DNA of 64,000 nucleotides. It comes from JAJZKE01 sp963762395 (GTDB lineage: Bacteria > Patescibacteriota > Saccharimonadia > Saccharimonadales > UBA4665). The stretch covers positions 310,001 to 374,000 of the forward strand of contig CAVXKL010000001.1 in the NCBI GenBank assembly GCA_963762395.1, read 5' to 3'. The notes under the pieces were generated by a model that saw nothing but the letters and a program-made list of their open reading frames with translations, made no database searches and was not told the origin of the DNA. The translations under genes were made by a program, and so were the position numbers. Position 1 is the first letter of the stretch. Each line of letters starts with the position of its first letter. Below are positions 25,195 through 34,336 of this stretch, piece after piece.

Positions 25195-27477
25195 ATGGCT
25201 AAGAATTTAGTTATCGTTGAAAGCCCGGCTAAAGCCCGAACCATTGCCAAGTTCCTGGGCAAGGATTATGTAATCCAGAGCAGTTTTGGCCATATCAGAG
25301 ACTTACCTAAGAAGGGTCTCAATATAGATATCGAGCATAACTTCGAACCTAAGTATGAAATAAGCAAGGATAAAAAAAGAGTCGTTAACGAGCTTAAGAG
25401 AGCCGCTAAAGATAAGGAAGTCTGGCTAGCAAGCGATGAAGACCGGGAAGGGGAAGCTATTGCTTGGCATTTAACTAAAGCTCTAGGTCTGAACCCATCC
25501 ACAGCTAAAAGAATAGTCTTTCATGAAATAACTAAACCAGCGATAGATGAAGCCATAAAAAACCCTAGAACTATAGATGAAAAGCTAGTTGATGCCCAGC
25601 AGGCAAGGCGAATTTTAGACCGTTTGGTTGGTTATGAATTAAGTCCAGTGCTTTGGAAGAAAATTCAAAGTGGACTAAGCGCTGGCAGAGTACAATCTGT
25701 TGCAGTCCGTCTAATTGTTGACCGTGAGAGGGAAATAAGGAATTTTAAAGCTGCTTCAACTTTCAAGATTATTGCTACTTTTAAAGAAAATAGCCAGGAA
25801 TTTACAGCTGAACTTAATAGATCATTAACAGATTACGATGAAGCTAAAAAATGGCTTGAGAACATAATTGGCTCTGAATATACCGTCACTGGCATACGTA
25901 ATAAGCCGTCTCTTAGAAACCCTAGCGCACCGTTTATTACCAGCAGTTTGCAACAGGAAGCTTCAAGGAGACTAGGTTTTTCGGTCAGACAGACAATGAC
26001 GCTTGCTCAAAGGCTATATGAGAATGGTGACATTACCTATATGAGGACTGACAGTATGATATTGTCTAACTTTGCGATTGATTCAGCTAGAGACTACATA
26101 GTTAGAACTATGGGCCATGAATATTCTCGCTCTAGACAATATAAAACAAAGCAGGCAAGTGCTCAGGAAGCTCATGAAGCTATTAGACCAACGGACTTCA
26201 ATCGGCAGTCTGTATCCGGAGATAAGCAGCTAAATAGCCTATATAAACTTATCTGGCAGCGCACACTATCATCTCAGATGACGCCGGCAAAATTTGAACA
26301 AACAGAAGTAGATATAGCAATTTCTAAAGCCAACTCTAAAGATATGTTTGTCGCTAAAGGTGAAGTTTTAGTTTTTGATGGTTTTATTAAAGTATACGGT
26401 ACATCCAGCCAGGATAGCCTACTGCCAAGTCTTAAGAATAATCAAAATCTTAACTGTCTTACGCTTACTGCTAACGAGACTCTTTCCAGAAGTCCAGCCA
26501 GATACAGTGAAGCCTCATTGGTCCGAAAACTTGAAGAGCTCGGTATTGGCCGCCCTAGTACTTATGCGCCAACCATATCTACTATCCAGAGTAGGGGATA
26601 TATAGAGAAGAAGGATCTTACCGGCACAGAGCGTCAAATTAAAGTCATTGAACTTGAAGGCAACAAAATTAAAGAGCGAAATGAGATTAATGTAACGGGA
26701 ACAGATAAGAATAAACTAGTTCCGACACCGATAGCAGAGTTAACGACTGACTTTCTTGTTGAACACTTCCCGAGAATTGTTGACTACAAATTTACAGCTA
26801 AGGTTGAAGAAGAATTCGACGACATAGCCAAAGGCAAGGAAGAATGGACCAATATGCTTAAAGGCTTTTACGGATATTTCCATGAATTGGTTGAAAAATC
26901 TGCCGAAGTCTCAAGAAAAGAAGTATCCAAAGCTAGACTTATTGGCAATGATCCTAAAACTAAAGAACCAATTTATGCCCGTTTGGGTAGATTTGGCCCG
27001 GTAATTCAAAGGGGTGACGGCGAAGATAAGGCTAAGAAGCCAGCTTTCGCAGCCCTGCCAGCAAACACCACCTTAGATAGTGTGACCCTTGAGCAGGCCC
27101 TGTTAATGCTATCTTTGCCTAGAGAGGTTGGCAAGACAAAGGATGGCAAGGTGATGACAGCCAATATAGGTCGTTTTGGACCATATATCCGAGTAGAAAA
27201 GAGTTTCATCTCCATCAAGCAGTTTGACCCCTTAACCGTCACCGAAGAAGAGGCTAATCAAAAATATGAAGAATATTTAAGTAAATCAGCCACAAGAGAA
27301 ATAAAAGTATTCTCTAGTCGGCTTAAAATCCTAAACGGTCCATATGGCCCTTATCTTACGAACGGAAAAAAGAATGTTAGGTTACCAAAAAACATTGATC
27401 CAAAAGATTTGACAGAAACCCAGGCTAAAGAGTTATTAGCTAAAAAACAGACAAAATATATCCGTAACAAAAGGTAA
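25195..27477 (+). CDS. topA: DNA topoisomerase I
   Basis: A 760-residue type IA topoisomerase that relaxes negative supercoils. The N-terminal Toprim domain is clear (LVIVESPAKARTI, then DEDREGEAIAWHL), and the catalytic Tyr is Tyr282 in DITYMRTDS. The C-terminus (~585-745) consists of TopA C-terminal repeats (GRFGPVIQRG, GRFGPYIRVE, GPYGPYLTNG) rather than Cys4 zinc fingers, a pattern seen in many bacteria outside Proteobacteria. It is a single gene with a ~165-bp upstream spacer. Confidence 0.97.
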   Translation: MAKNLVIVESPAKARTIAKFLGKDYVIQSSFGHIRDLPKKGLNIDIEHNFEPKYEISKDKKRVVNELKRAAKDKEVWLASDEDREGEAIAWHLTKALGLNPSTAKRIVFHEITKPAIDEAIKNPRTIDEKLVDAQQARRILDRLVGYELSPVLWKKIQSGLSAGRVQSVAVRLIVDREREIRNFKAASTFKIIATFKENSQEFTAELNRSLTDYDEAKKWLENIIGSEYTVTGIRNKPSLRNPSAPFITSSLQQEASRRLGFSVRQTMTLAQRLYENGDITYMRTDSMILSNFAIDSARDYIVRTMGHEYSRSRQYKTKQASAQEAHEAIRPTDFNRQSVSGDKQLNSLYKLIWQRTLSSQMTPAKFEQTEVDIAISKANSKDMFVAKGEVLVFDGFIKVYGTSSQDSLLPSLKNNQNLNCLTLTANETLSRSPARYSEASLVRKLEELGIGRPSTYAPTISTIQSRGYIEKKDLTGTERQIKVIELEGNKIKERNEINVTGTDKNKLVPTPIAELTTDFLVEHFPRIVDYKFTAKVEEEFDDIAKGKEEWTNMLKGFYGYFHELVEKSAEVSRKEVSKARLIGNDPKTKEPIYARLGRFGPVIQRGDGEDKAKKPAFAALPANTTLDSVTLEQALLMLSLPREVGKTKDGKVMTANIGRFGPYIRVEKSFISIKQFDPLTVTEEEANQKYEEYLSKSATREIKVFSSRLKILNGPYGPYLTNGKKNVRLPKNIDPKDLTETQAKELLAKKQTKYIRNKR

Positions 27478-27644
27478 TATATTTAACGGATATTTTGCCA
27501 ACCAGTAAAGGCAGTGCTATGCTAACATTTTTACAACAAAAGTATGCATGGACGTCATTATTGTGCTACAATAATATTGTCCAATATGGGAGTTGACTTA
27601 ATAAAGTAAAAGTTGTATAGTTATTAACTTAATCTAGGAATTAT

Positions 27645-28679
27645 ATGCCATCAGTTAAAAACAATCTGTCAACCAAAAAACTAGTCAATGACGTTTTAGC
27701 GACTATTGAACGTGAAAGAGAGCGAGAAATAGTTTCAAAGCGTTTTGGTTTATTTGACCGAAAAGAAACCCTAGAACAGATTGGTGAGTCTCTGGGCATA
27801 ACAAGAGAAAGAGTAAGACAGCTTGAGAAGTCTGTTGTTAGCCATCTAAAACAGAACGCTGAGCATGGTAAACTAAACCAGATTTCGTCTTTTGAGAAAG
27901 CTGTACTTGATAAATTATCATCTGTTGGAGAAATTACCAAAACTGTAAATCTTGCCGAATTGCTAGTTAACAGTCAAGACAGGGAAGAGCAGTCTCGTAT
28001 AATTTTCTTGTCTGAACTTAGCCCTAATTTAACAGTTGTACCTGAAGATGATAACTTCTATCCGGCAATTGCTAATAAATCAGTCTTTGGCGATGGCGTT
28101 CTAAAGGCTAGTACTGAAAAGATAATCGGCGCTATTTCTAAATTTAATGAACCAAAAGACATTGCTTCTATAGCTAAGGGTGCAGGGACAAAAGATGTTC
28201 AGCAAACCCGAGCCTTAGCTAGTGTCTCTAAGCAATTGGCTTCGTTTAACAGCCAGTGGGGTTTAGTTAAGTGGCCAGAAGTTAACCCCAAGAACATAAG
28301 GGACAAGATTTACGTTATTCTAAAGGAAAATGGCAAACACATGCACTTTAATGAGATCGCTACCGCTATAAAAGAGGGTGATTTCAAGAGGAAAGATGTT
28401 ACCACTCAAGCTATCCACAATGAACTTATTAAAGATAAGAGATTTGTCTTAATCGGCCGCGGTATTTATGCCCTCAAAGAATGGGGTTACAAAAAAGGTA
28501 CAGTTGCTGACATTATAGCCGACGTACTAAGAGAAGCTAAACAGCCGTTACATCGTGATGAGATTGTTAAAAGAGTCTTAAAGAGCCGTTTTGTAAAAGA
28601 AACTACTATTTTACTTAATCTTCAAGGCAAACCTCAATTCAAACGAGTCGCCAAGGCTACTTACGAACTCTCTGAGTAA
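27645..28679 (+). CDS. Sigma-region-4 / HARE-HTH transcription regulator
   Basis: A 344-residue protein. Residues ~15-75 match sigma-70 region 4 (IVSKRFGLFDRKETLEQIGESLGI, then TRERVRQLE), the part that binds the -35 element. No sigma regions 2 or 3 are present, so it cannot be a full sigma factor. Residues ~215-340 hold a HARE-HTH domain (HMHFNEIATAIK... GRGIYALKEWGY) and a second winged-helix-like segment (LHRDEIVKRVLK). HARE-HTH also occurs in the RNA polymerase delta subunit. The combination suggests an RNA-polymerase-associated or chromatin-like regulator. An AGGA ribosome binding site precedes the ATG. Confidence 0.8.
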   Translation: MPSVKNNLSTKKLVNDVLATIEREREREIVSKRFGLFDRKETLEQIGESLGITRERVRQLEKSVVSHLKQNAEHGKLNQISSFEKAVLDKLSSVGEITKTVNLAELLVNSQDREEQSRIIFLSELSPNLTVVPEDDNFYPAIANKSVFGDGVLKASTEKIIGAISKFNEPKDIASIAKGAGTKDVQQTRALASVSKQLASFNSQWGLVKWPEVNPKNIRDKIYVILKENGKHMHFNEIATAIKEGDFKRKDVTTQAIHNELIKDKRFVLIGRGIYALKEWGYKKGTVADIIADVLREAKQPLHRDEIVKRVLKSRFVKETTILLNLQGKPQFKRVAKATYELSE

Positions 28680-28691
28680 AGAGTAAACAGC

Positions 28692-29297
28692 ATGTCTGTT
28701 GATGGAGAGAATGATTTAGAGCCACGAGTAGTAGTATTTGGGCTAAAAGATCATCCTGAGATTCTAGAAGGGATTATTTTTCATCTAAAAGTTATTGGTA
28801 TTGGTTGTATTAGCTTACCAAGTATAGGGATTGACGATAATCTTGGTATACACCAATCGTTTGCGGACATTAAATTACCAAACGATTACATACTCAAGGA
28901 AGGATTCGAGGACTTTCAAAGAACATACCCTACTTACGGGCCCGGATTAGTTACATCCTTATTTAAAAATTTAGTGGATTCAAGGTCACCTGATTGGCTA
29001 AAATACTGGGAAACACAATTCAATGATGCGGGTAAAATACTTGAATACGTACCCCAACCATCACCGGGCATAGTTGTAAAGCCTAGGAGAGAGTTGGGTA
29101 TAGGGCCATATATACCAAAAGGTGGAGAATCATTACCAGGTATAGAGTTTAGTACATTGCGACTTGCGGTAGGCTATGCTATTCAGGCAGGCAGCATAGC
29201 AGAGGTATCTCGTACTACAGAAGACCTAAATAGGCATGATAAGGTTTTCAGGGCGATGGGTGACACGCTTTTAGAAAACTTTAAATCAGCAGCATAA
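28692..29297 (+). CDS. Orphan protein of unknown function
   Basis: A 201-residue soluble protein starting 12 bp after the sigma-4/HARE gene and probably cotranscribed. It has an alternating beta/alpha start (VVVFGLKDHPEILEGIIFHLKVIGIGC) that resembles a small Rossmann-like or receiver-like fold without acidic-pocket residues, then a Pro/Gly-rich middle and a helical C-terminus. No known motif is recognised. It is the last + strand gene before the convergence zone. Confidence 0.65.
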   Translation: MSVDGENDLEPRVVVFGLKDHPEILEGIIFHLKVIGIGCISLPSIGIDDNLGIHQSFADIKLPNDYILKEGFEDFQRTYPTYGPGLVTSLFKNLVDSRSPDWLKYWETQFNDAGKILEYVPQPSPGIVVKPRRELGIGPYIPKGGESLPGIEFSTLRLAVGYAIQAGSIAEVSRTTEDLNRHDKVFRAMGDTLLENFKSAA

Positions 29298-29348
29298 CTT
29301 AATCTAGAAATAAACATTTTACGAACTAGTTAATTGTAGTGGTAGTTA

Positions 29349-29401
29349 GCAGGGTACGTTAAATGGCCATATATTATGCAGGGCACATAAATAAAGCAGG
29401 G
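29349..29401 (+). repeat. Three GCAGGG direct repeats
   Basis: GCAGGG occurs at 29349-29354, 29378-29383 and 29396-29401, followed by TA, CA and TA. All point towards the dif-like site. Confidence 0.4.
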
Positions 29402-29493
29402 TAGAAACAAAAAACACAATCAAACTAAAAGCAAATTATAATTTTCAGTGTGTTAGGGATGATAGGGAAAGCTAAGTCAGAGTTATAGAAACG

Positions 29494-29521
29494 ATGTCGT
29501 ACAATATATCTTTTACGACTC
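29494..29521. other. Candidate dif (XerC/XerD) site
   Basis: A 28-bp element with 11-6-11 spacing: left arm ATGTCGTACAA (29494-29504), spacer TATATC, right arm TTTTACGACTC (29511-29521). The right arm reversed matches the left at 8 of 11 positions, and the GTCGTA/TACGAC cores are perfect inverted repeats. It sits exactly where gene orientation flips to convergent. The similarity to Bacillus dif is partial (left arm and spacer better than right). Confidence 0.4.
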
Positions 29522-29706
29522 TCATATTAGTATAAAAGATGACTTGTAAGTACCACTGCTGTAGGGGACTAATTGTGGTTCAAACTATAATTGGCTGCTT
29601 AAATGTTTAATGCACTGAATGTTCTTGTCTATACAAGCCTCGTGCTCGCTCTTATAGCCCTTAAACCCCTCTATGGTCTGGAGTGTGATAAAAAACACTA
29701 TTTGAC

Positions 29707-29715
29707 TTATCCACA
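29707..29715 (+). promoter_or_regulatory. Perfect DnaA box TTATCCACA
   Basis: A single consensus DnaA box in the convergence zone. One box does not make an origin. Two more occur upstream of mraZ. Confidence 0.5.
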
Positions 29716-29967
29716 GTTATATCGTGAAATCAATCTTTTCCCATAAATGTCTATATATTTTCCATCCCCACCCTATCCTGCTCTATTTGTAATAATTTGA
29801 CATATGGTGATTACGATATGCTTATATATATTTCTGTCAAAAATACGTATTTATTGCTAACTGAACATTTTGTGAACTAGTAGGGCAACGGGTGATAGAG
29901 TTTTGTTATTGCTGAAAATGTACGTCGGACACGGCAAAATGAAACTGCAACCTGCATCAACTAGTTA

Positions 29968-30888
29968 CTACTGGTAATATACCCTGCCGTCTATCCTGAC
30001 ATCGATATATTTAGAGGGCGTAATATTTTGCATTTGAAGATAGTGCTGGGTTGCCAGGAAGCTCCCTGCCTGTTGCCTTGGGTCATTATTACCTAGGTTA
30101 AACTTAATATAGTAAGGTTCGTTAACAAGATACATGTCAAGCTCGGATGTTGTTTGGAGTAAGGTCATCTTTAACACCATGACACCTCTGTTATTTAATT
30201 CATAGATTACTGTTTTAATAAAACTTACCTCGCTACTTGTCAGTATCCGCTCACCGACAGGCAGATAACCTGATACTTGGTAGGTTACGGTTGGCAGATT
30301 TAGGTCGTTAAAATACTTGAGATTCATGTTTCTTAACATAATCTGGCCGTTGGAATTAAGGATATACTGGCCGCTGGTGTTAGTTAGGCTAACCTCTGGC
30401 TGCGCAGGTGTTAAGTTTATAACCGGGTGATGATCAATAAGCGGTAGGCCAATAGATATATCGCTATACATTGGAAAGTTTTGTTCTAGGGTATCGGTTA
30501 TTTTTTGAGTGTTAACCGTTATCTTGTTTTTATTTAGTATTGAGCTAGACAGCAACCTTTTAGCTTCTTGGCCGACGGCAACTTTAGAACTAGTAAATAA
30601 AGGGTTATTACTACCGCTTAGCATAATGACGTTAGGCGTGTTTGAAAGATATAAAATACTAAAAAGACAGATGATAATAACTGCGGCAAGAATAATGAGG
30701 CCAAATTTTTCGACCCATATATTCCTGACTATCTTAAGACGTTTAGTATTAACTTTTTTAAGATCACGATTTGCTACCCCACGGTCCTCATTAGACCTTA
30801 CGCTATGGTATGAATATGTAGGCATAGAAGTTTTCGGAGACATATCTAATCTTCTTAGTGGATCTCCTTTCTTCTTCCCTAGAACCAT
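29968..30888 (-). CDS. ftsQ: FtsQ/DivIB-type divisome protein
   Basis: A 306-residue bitopic membrane protein: cytoplasmic N-terminus (~1-60), one transmembrane helix (~63-85), a POTRA-like segment (~88-160) and a beta domain ending in KYIDVRIDGRVYYQ, which matches the conserved FtsQ C-terminal strand (YIDLR...GRVYxK). FtsQ links FtsL/FtsB-type proteins and the septal synthase complex. It starts two bases after the murG stop and closes the cluster, its usual relative place. Sequence similarity in the POTRA region is weak, as usual. Confidence 0.8.
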   Translation of the reverse strand: MVLGKKKGDPLRRLDMSPKTSMPTYSYHSVRSNEDRGVANRDLKKVNTKRLKIVRNIWVEKFGLIILAAVIIICLFSILYLSNTPNVIMLSGSNNPLFTSSKVAVGQEAKRLLSSSILNKNKITVNTQKITDTLEQNFPMYSDISIGLPLIDHHPVINLTPAQPEVSLTNTSGQYILNSNGQIMLRNMNLKYFNDLNLPTVTYQVSGYLPVGERILTSSEVSFIKTVIYELNNRGVMVLKMTLLQTTSELDMYLVNEPYYIKFNLGNNDPRQQAGSFLATQHYLQMQNITPSKYIDVRIDGRVYYQ

Positions 30889-30890
30889 GT

Positions 30891-32060
30891 CTATTTTTCC
30901 TCAGCGGTCTTTAGAATTATTTCGGCTATTTTCTTACGAGCATCCGAATGGCCAAACTTAGATAACTCCGCAGCTAAGCTCTGTCTCTTTTCTGGATCTT
31001 TTAAGAGCCGACTCAGCTCTTTAGCTAATATATGAGGGTTCGTGGCTAAATCCGTATCTTTAATAACGATGGCGGCATTACTCTTACTCAATAGCTCAGC
31101 ATTCATTAATTGATGACCGGCAACTAAAAATGTGCTAGGAATAATAATCGTTGGCACACCTTGAAGTTCAAATTCTGCTAGATTAGTAGCTCCTGCCCGA
31201 GTAATGACTACATCGGCAGCCCCGCTGAATTCATAAACTCGGTCAGTAAAGCCAATAACTACTACACGAGACCGTTGATCTTCGTCTAGTATTTCTTTAT
31301 ACGCTTCATTTACCTTATCTAGGTTAATCTGGCCAACGACATGCACAAATCTCAAGTCTTTAAATTCAGTTAAAATGTTTGGCATTATCTCTATAACTGC
31401 ATCATTTATAGACTTTGCACCCAGCCCTCCCCCGATAACAAAGACTAACTTATCCTTAGGTCCAATGTTCGTTTTTTGTCTATACCCTTCCCTGATTTCT
31501 TTAGTCAGGGGCTTAAATGAGCTGCTCAAAGGTATACCGGTCATAATAGTTTTATCAGGCGGATATTTATAGACAGATTTATCTACTGCTACAAAATGAA
31601 GTGTAGCCCACTTGCCTATTATCTTATTAGTTAAACTGGGCAACGGATCAGAGTCATGGGTTATATATTTAACACCGTTAATTTTAGCGCCTAAACAGAC
31701 GGGCACGCTTACATAACCACCCCTGGAAAACACCAGATTAGGTTTTAATTTCCTGATCAAATAAATACTTTGGAATAAACCAATAATTACAAAGGGAACG
31801 TCTCTAATGTTTTTATATATCGTTGAAACATCGGCTAATTGTTTAATGCCCTCGCCGTTATATCTTCGGAACTTCCCTGCCCGGACTTTGTACACCTGAT
31901 CAATATTAGGGTCTTTGGCAGGAATATCTACCATCGCATCACCCTTTTGGCCAACATAAATTAATTTAACGGCTGGATTCTGTTTCTTTAGTTCAGCCGC
32001 GACTACCAGGAGCGGGGTGATATGCCCCCCTGACCCGCCGCCTGTTAAGACGATTGTCAT
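30891..32060 (-). CDS. murG: UDP-GlcNAc:lipid I transferase MurG
   Basis: A 389-residue GT28 glycosyltransferase that makes lipid II at the cytoplasmic membrane face. Landmarks are TGGGSGGHITP at the N-terminus, the FSRGGYVSVP segment, VIGGGLGAKSIND, and ITRAGATNLAEFELQGVPTIIIP for nucleotide-sugar binding. The start ATG at 32060 lies inside the end of ftsW (68-bp overlap) with a GGAGG ribosome binding site about eight bases upstream. It lies between ftsW and ftsQ as in classical dcw clusters, but murC, which normally follows, is missing. Confidence 0.96.
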   Translation of the reverse strand: MTIVLTGGGSGGHITPLLVVAAELKKQNPAVKLIYVGQKGDAMVDIPAKDPNIDQVYKVRAGKFRRYNGEGIKQLADVSTIYKNIRDVPFVIIGLFQSIYLIRKLKPNLVFSRGGYVSVPVCLGAKINGVKYITHDSDPLPSLTNKIIGKWATLHFVAVDKSVYKYPPDKTIMTGIPLSSSFKPLTKEIREGYRQKTNIGPKDKLVFVIGGGLGAKSINDAVIEIMPNILTEFKDLRFVHVVGQINLDKVNEAYKEILDEDQRSRVVVIGFTDRVYEFSGAADVVITRAGATNLAEFELQGVPTIIIPSTFLVAGHQLMNAELLSKSNAAIVIKDTDLATNPHILAKELSRLLKDPEKRQSLAAELSKFGHSDARKKIAEIILKTAEEK

Positions 32061-33270
32061 TAAACTGCCTCCTACCTTCCCTAGTTACGTAATCAATATT
32101 ATCTCGAGGACTGCGTGATGTATATCTAGAAATCTGAAAAACTATACCAATTGCGGCGGCGAAAAAGACTATCGACGTGCCGCCGTAACTAATAAACGGT
32201 AAAGTAATTCCCTTTAACGGCAGTAGCCCAATCATGGCGCCAATATTAATAATAGTTTGAACACTTAGCCAAGTGAGCACGCCAACGACAATTAACCGGC
32301 TGAAGTCATCATCCACCCTTTCGGCAATATTCTTTAGATGACTAAATAGACCGCTAAACAGTGCTAGAAGTACCAAACAGCCAAAGAAACCAAATGTCTC
32401 GGCATAGATAGCGAAGATCGAGTCATTGTCTGCCTCCGGCTCATAACCATATGCCTGGATACTATGGCCTAAGCCTAAACCAAATAAACCACCCGAACCA
32501 ACACCAATAAGAGCCTGACAGGCCTGGTAACCACTGGCAGTCTGACAATTAGATGACGGATGTAGATAAGATTCAAGTCTTTCCCTTCTATAAGGGAAGA
32601 CAGATATAGCCAATACCAGTCCAGCGACAATAATACAGCCGATAATGGCTATCTTTTTAAGCGGCAGACCGGCCACATAGGCCATTATCGCCATAATAGC
32701 CACAATTACGCCCATAGAACCTAAATCTCCCTGAGCACCCGTTATAATCACTCCTAAAACAGCTACAACAATCAATATTGGCCAAAGCGTCTTACGCATA
32801 TTTTTGATTGTGTTATTCCTAATCGCGTTAGCCAGAAACACTGCTAACCAGATAATAACGGCAAACTTCACAAGTTCAACAGACTGAAAAGATAAACCGC
32901 CAAGTCTTACCCAACGGTGGGCCGGATAAGAAGGGTTAACTGGTAGAATAACAGCTAGCAATGTTGCACCAAGAGCTAAATATGCAATCGGCTTATATAT
33001 TTTCTTCCAAGTAGCTATAGGAATAGATGAGGCAATAAAAAAAACGACTACAGCTAGTAGTATGGCTATAATCTGATGACTAGTATAATAACTGGCACTT
33101 GAATGAGTTGTAACTGCTAGAGCAGGCCCAATTGCATAAACTACAATCACCCCGATAACTAACAATATGGCGCAGATAATAACCAACCAATAGTCTGGTC
33201 GGTGCCGCCGGCCAAGGTTAAGGTCATTAGTTTGGGATAAAAACTTGGGCCGTCTGACAAGTTTGTCCAT
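31993..33270 (-). CDS. ftsW: SEDS peptidoglycan polymerase FtsW
   Basis: A 426-residue polytopic (about 10 helices) SEDS-family glycosyltransferase that polymerises lipid II at the septum with its class B PBP partner. Landmarks are HRWVRLGGLSFQSVELVKFA, the FSGL/NIAERV loop, and LPLKGITLPFISYGGTS near the C-terminus. I set the start at ATG 33270, which overlaps the mraY stop as TAATG; an upstream frame to 33336 lies wholly inside mraY and has no support. FtsW rather than RodA is inferred from the cluster. Confidence 0.94.
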   Translation of the reverse strand: MDKLVRRPKFLSQTNDLNLGRRHRPDYWLVIICAILLVIGVIVVYAIGPALAVTTHSSASYYTSHQIIAILLAVVVFFIASSIPIATWKKIYKPIAYLALGATLLAVILPVNPSYPAHRWVRLGGLSFQSVELVKFAVIIWLAVFLANAIRNNTIKNMRKTLWPILIVVAVLGVIITGAQGDLGSMGVIVAIMAIMAYVAGLPLKKIAIIGCIIVAGLVLAISVFPYRRERLESYLHPSSNCQTASGYQACQALIGVGSGGLFGLGLGHSIQAYGYEPEADNDSIFAIYAETFGFFGCLVLLALFSGLFSHLKNIAERVDDDFSRLIVVGVLTWLSVQTIINIGAMIGLLPLKGITLPFISYGGTSIVFFAAAIGIVFQISRYTSRSPRDNIDYVTREGRRQFNDNRLNRRRVRGAYHPAPGSRG

Positions 33271-34310
33271 TAATGTGCCCTGCTGACTAAGAATACGATT
33301 AAACCTAAGAAGGCTGCAGCTTGACCAAGTGTCCAAAATCTCATTGTTACTTTTGTTTCTGGCCAGCCTATTGCTTCAAAATGGTGATGTATGGGTGAAG
33401 ACAGGAAGACCTTCCTACCATGTCTTAACAGCTTTGAAGTTCTATTCACTATGACCGAGCCGGTTTCCATAACATAAACAATACCTATTATGGGCAGCAC
33501 ATAAACAGTGTTAGTCATCATGCTAATAATTCCAAGCGATGTCCCTAAGGCAAAAGCACCAACATCTCCCATAAAGAACCGTGCCGGATAGATATTAAAC
33601 CAGGTGTAGCTTAATAGGGCTCCGGTTACGGTTATACAAAAGGCCGCAAGATCATATCTGCCCAGTATAAACGCAATAACGGCGTAAGCCATAAACGATG
33701 AAGTTAACAGACCTCCGGCTAAGCCATCTAGTCCATCCGTTATATTGACTGAGTTAGCTGTAGCCATAACTACAAGCCAAAATACTGGGATAATAAAGAT
33801 ACCGAGGTGCCAATTATGGACAACTGGCAAATAAATCGATGTTTTGCCTAGCTTTGCATAAAACCACCATCCACCAATCAAGGCAACTAGGCTGTATAAG
33901 AAGAATTTAACTTTTGCTTTCATGCCAGCTATTAAGCTATTCCCCCGAATGTTCATGATATCGTCAATTAGACCAATCAATCCGGCACCTAACATTCCAG
34001 CTAGCGGTAGCCAAGTTTGAGCTCGATGTAGATTAGCTACGAGGGTAACTAAAGCAATACTACTAATAAAAATAAGTCCGGCCATTGTTGGTATGTTGCG
34101 TTTATGTTTGTCGGCATGCAGTTTGGCGTATACTGTCGCCTGGCCGCCCGACCAAGCATCGGTCCTGGGTCTCTTCCACCATTCATATTTGTAGGCTAAG
34201 GTCGTAAATAACGGTGTTAATAACATACTTAAAACGAAACTAATAAAACCTAAGGCGGCTATGTGCAGTAATACATGGTTAGAGATTGAGAAGTGCAATA
34301 TATAGTTCAT
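33270..34310 (-). CDS. mraY: Phospho-MurNAc-pentapeptide transferase MraY
   Basis: A 346-residue polytopic enzyme that makes lipid I from UDP-MurNAc-pentapeptide and undecaprenyl phosphate. Hallmarks include the N-terminal PTMAGLIF motif, the catalytic DD in LIDDIMNI, NITDGLDGLAGG, FMGDVGAFALG and the C-terminal SPIHHHFE. Its substrate requires MurC-F ligases, none of which is in the window. Its TAA overlaps the ftsW ATG by one base. Confidence 0.96.
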   Translation of the reverse strand: MNYILHFSISNHVLLHIAALGFISFVLSMLLTPLFTTLAYKYEWWKRPRTDAWSGGQATVYAKLHADKHKRNIPTMAGLIFISSIALVTLVANLHRAQTWLPLAGMLGAGLIGLIDDIMNIRGNSLIAGMKAKVKFFLYSLVALIGGWWFYAKLGKTSIYLPVVHNWHLGIFIIPVFWLVVMATANSVNITDGLDGLAGGLLTSSFMAYAVIAFILGRYDLAAFCITVTGALLSYTWFNIYPARFFMGDVGAFALGTSLGIISMMTNTVYVLPIIGIVYVMETGSVIVNRTSKLLRHGRKVFLSSPIHHHFEAIGWPETKVTMRFWTLGQAAAFLGLIVFLVSRAH

Positions 34311-34336
34311 AATATTTTTAAAGATTATACCATTTG

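Larger units (their letters stand above)
29298..29967. other. 670-bp gene-free convergence zone
   Basis: No open frame of note is present. The stretch separates a long + strand gene run from a long minus-strand run. It contains three GCAGGG repeats (29349, 29378, 29396), a dif-like near-palindrome (29494-29521), a perfect DnaA box (29707-29715) and C-rich runs at ~29760-29780. It may be a replication-terminus feature. Confidence 0.5.

Noticed and set aside
29349..29401. GCAGGG repeats as proven FtsK-orienting sequences
   Set aside because: Only three copies and a counter-oriented AGGG run at about 29882 make this too weak alone; kept only as context for the dif-like site.
33271..33336. Upstream extension of ftsW
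   Set aside because: It lies inside mraY coding sequence; the TAATG junction gives a natural start at 33270.
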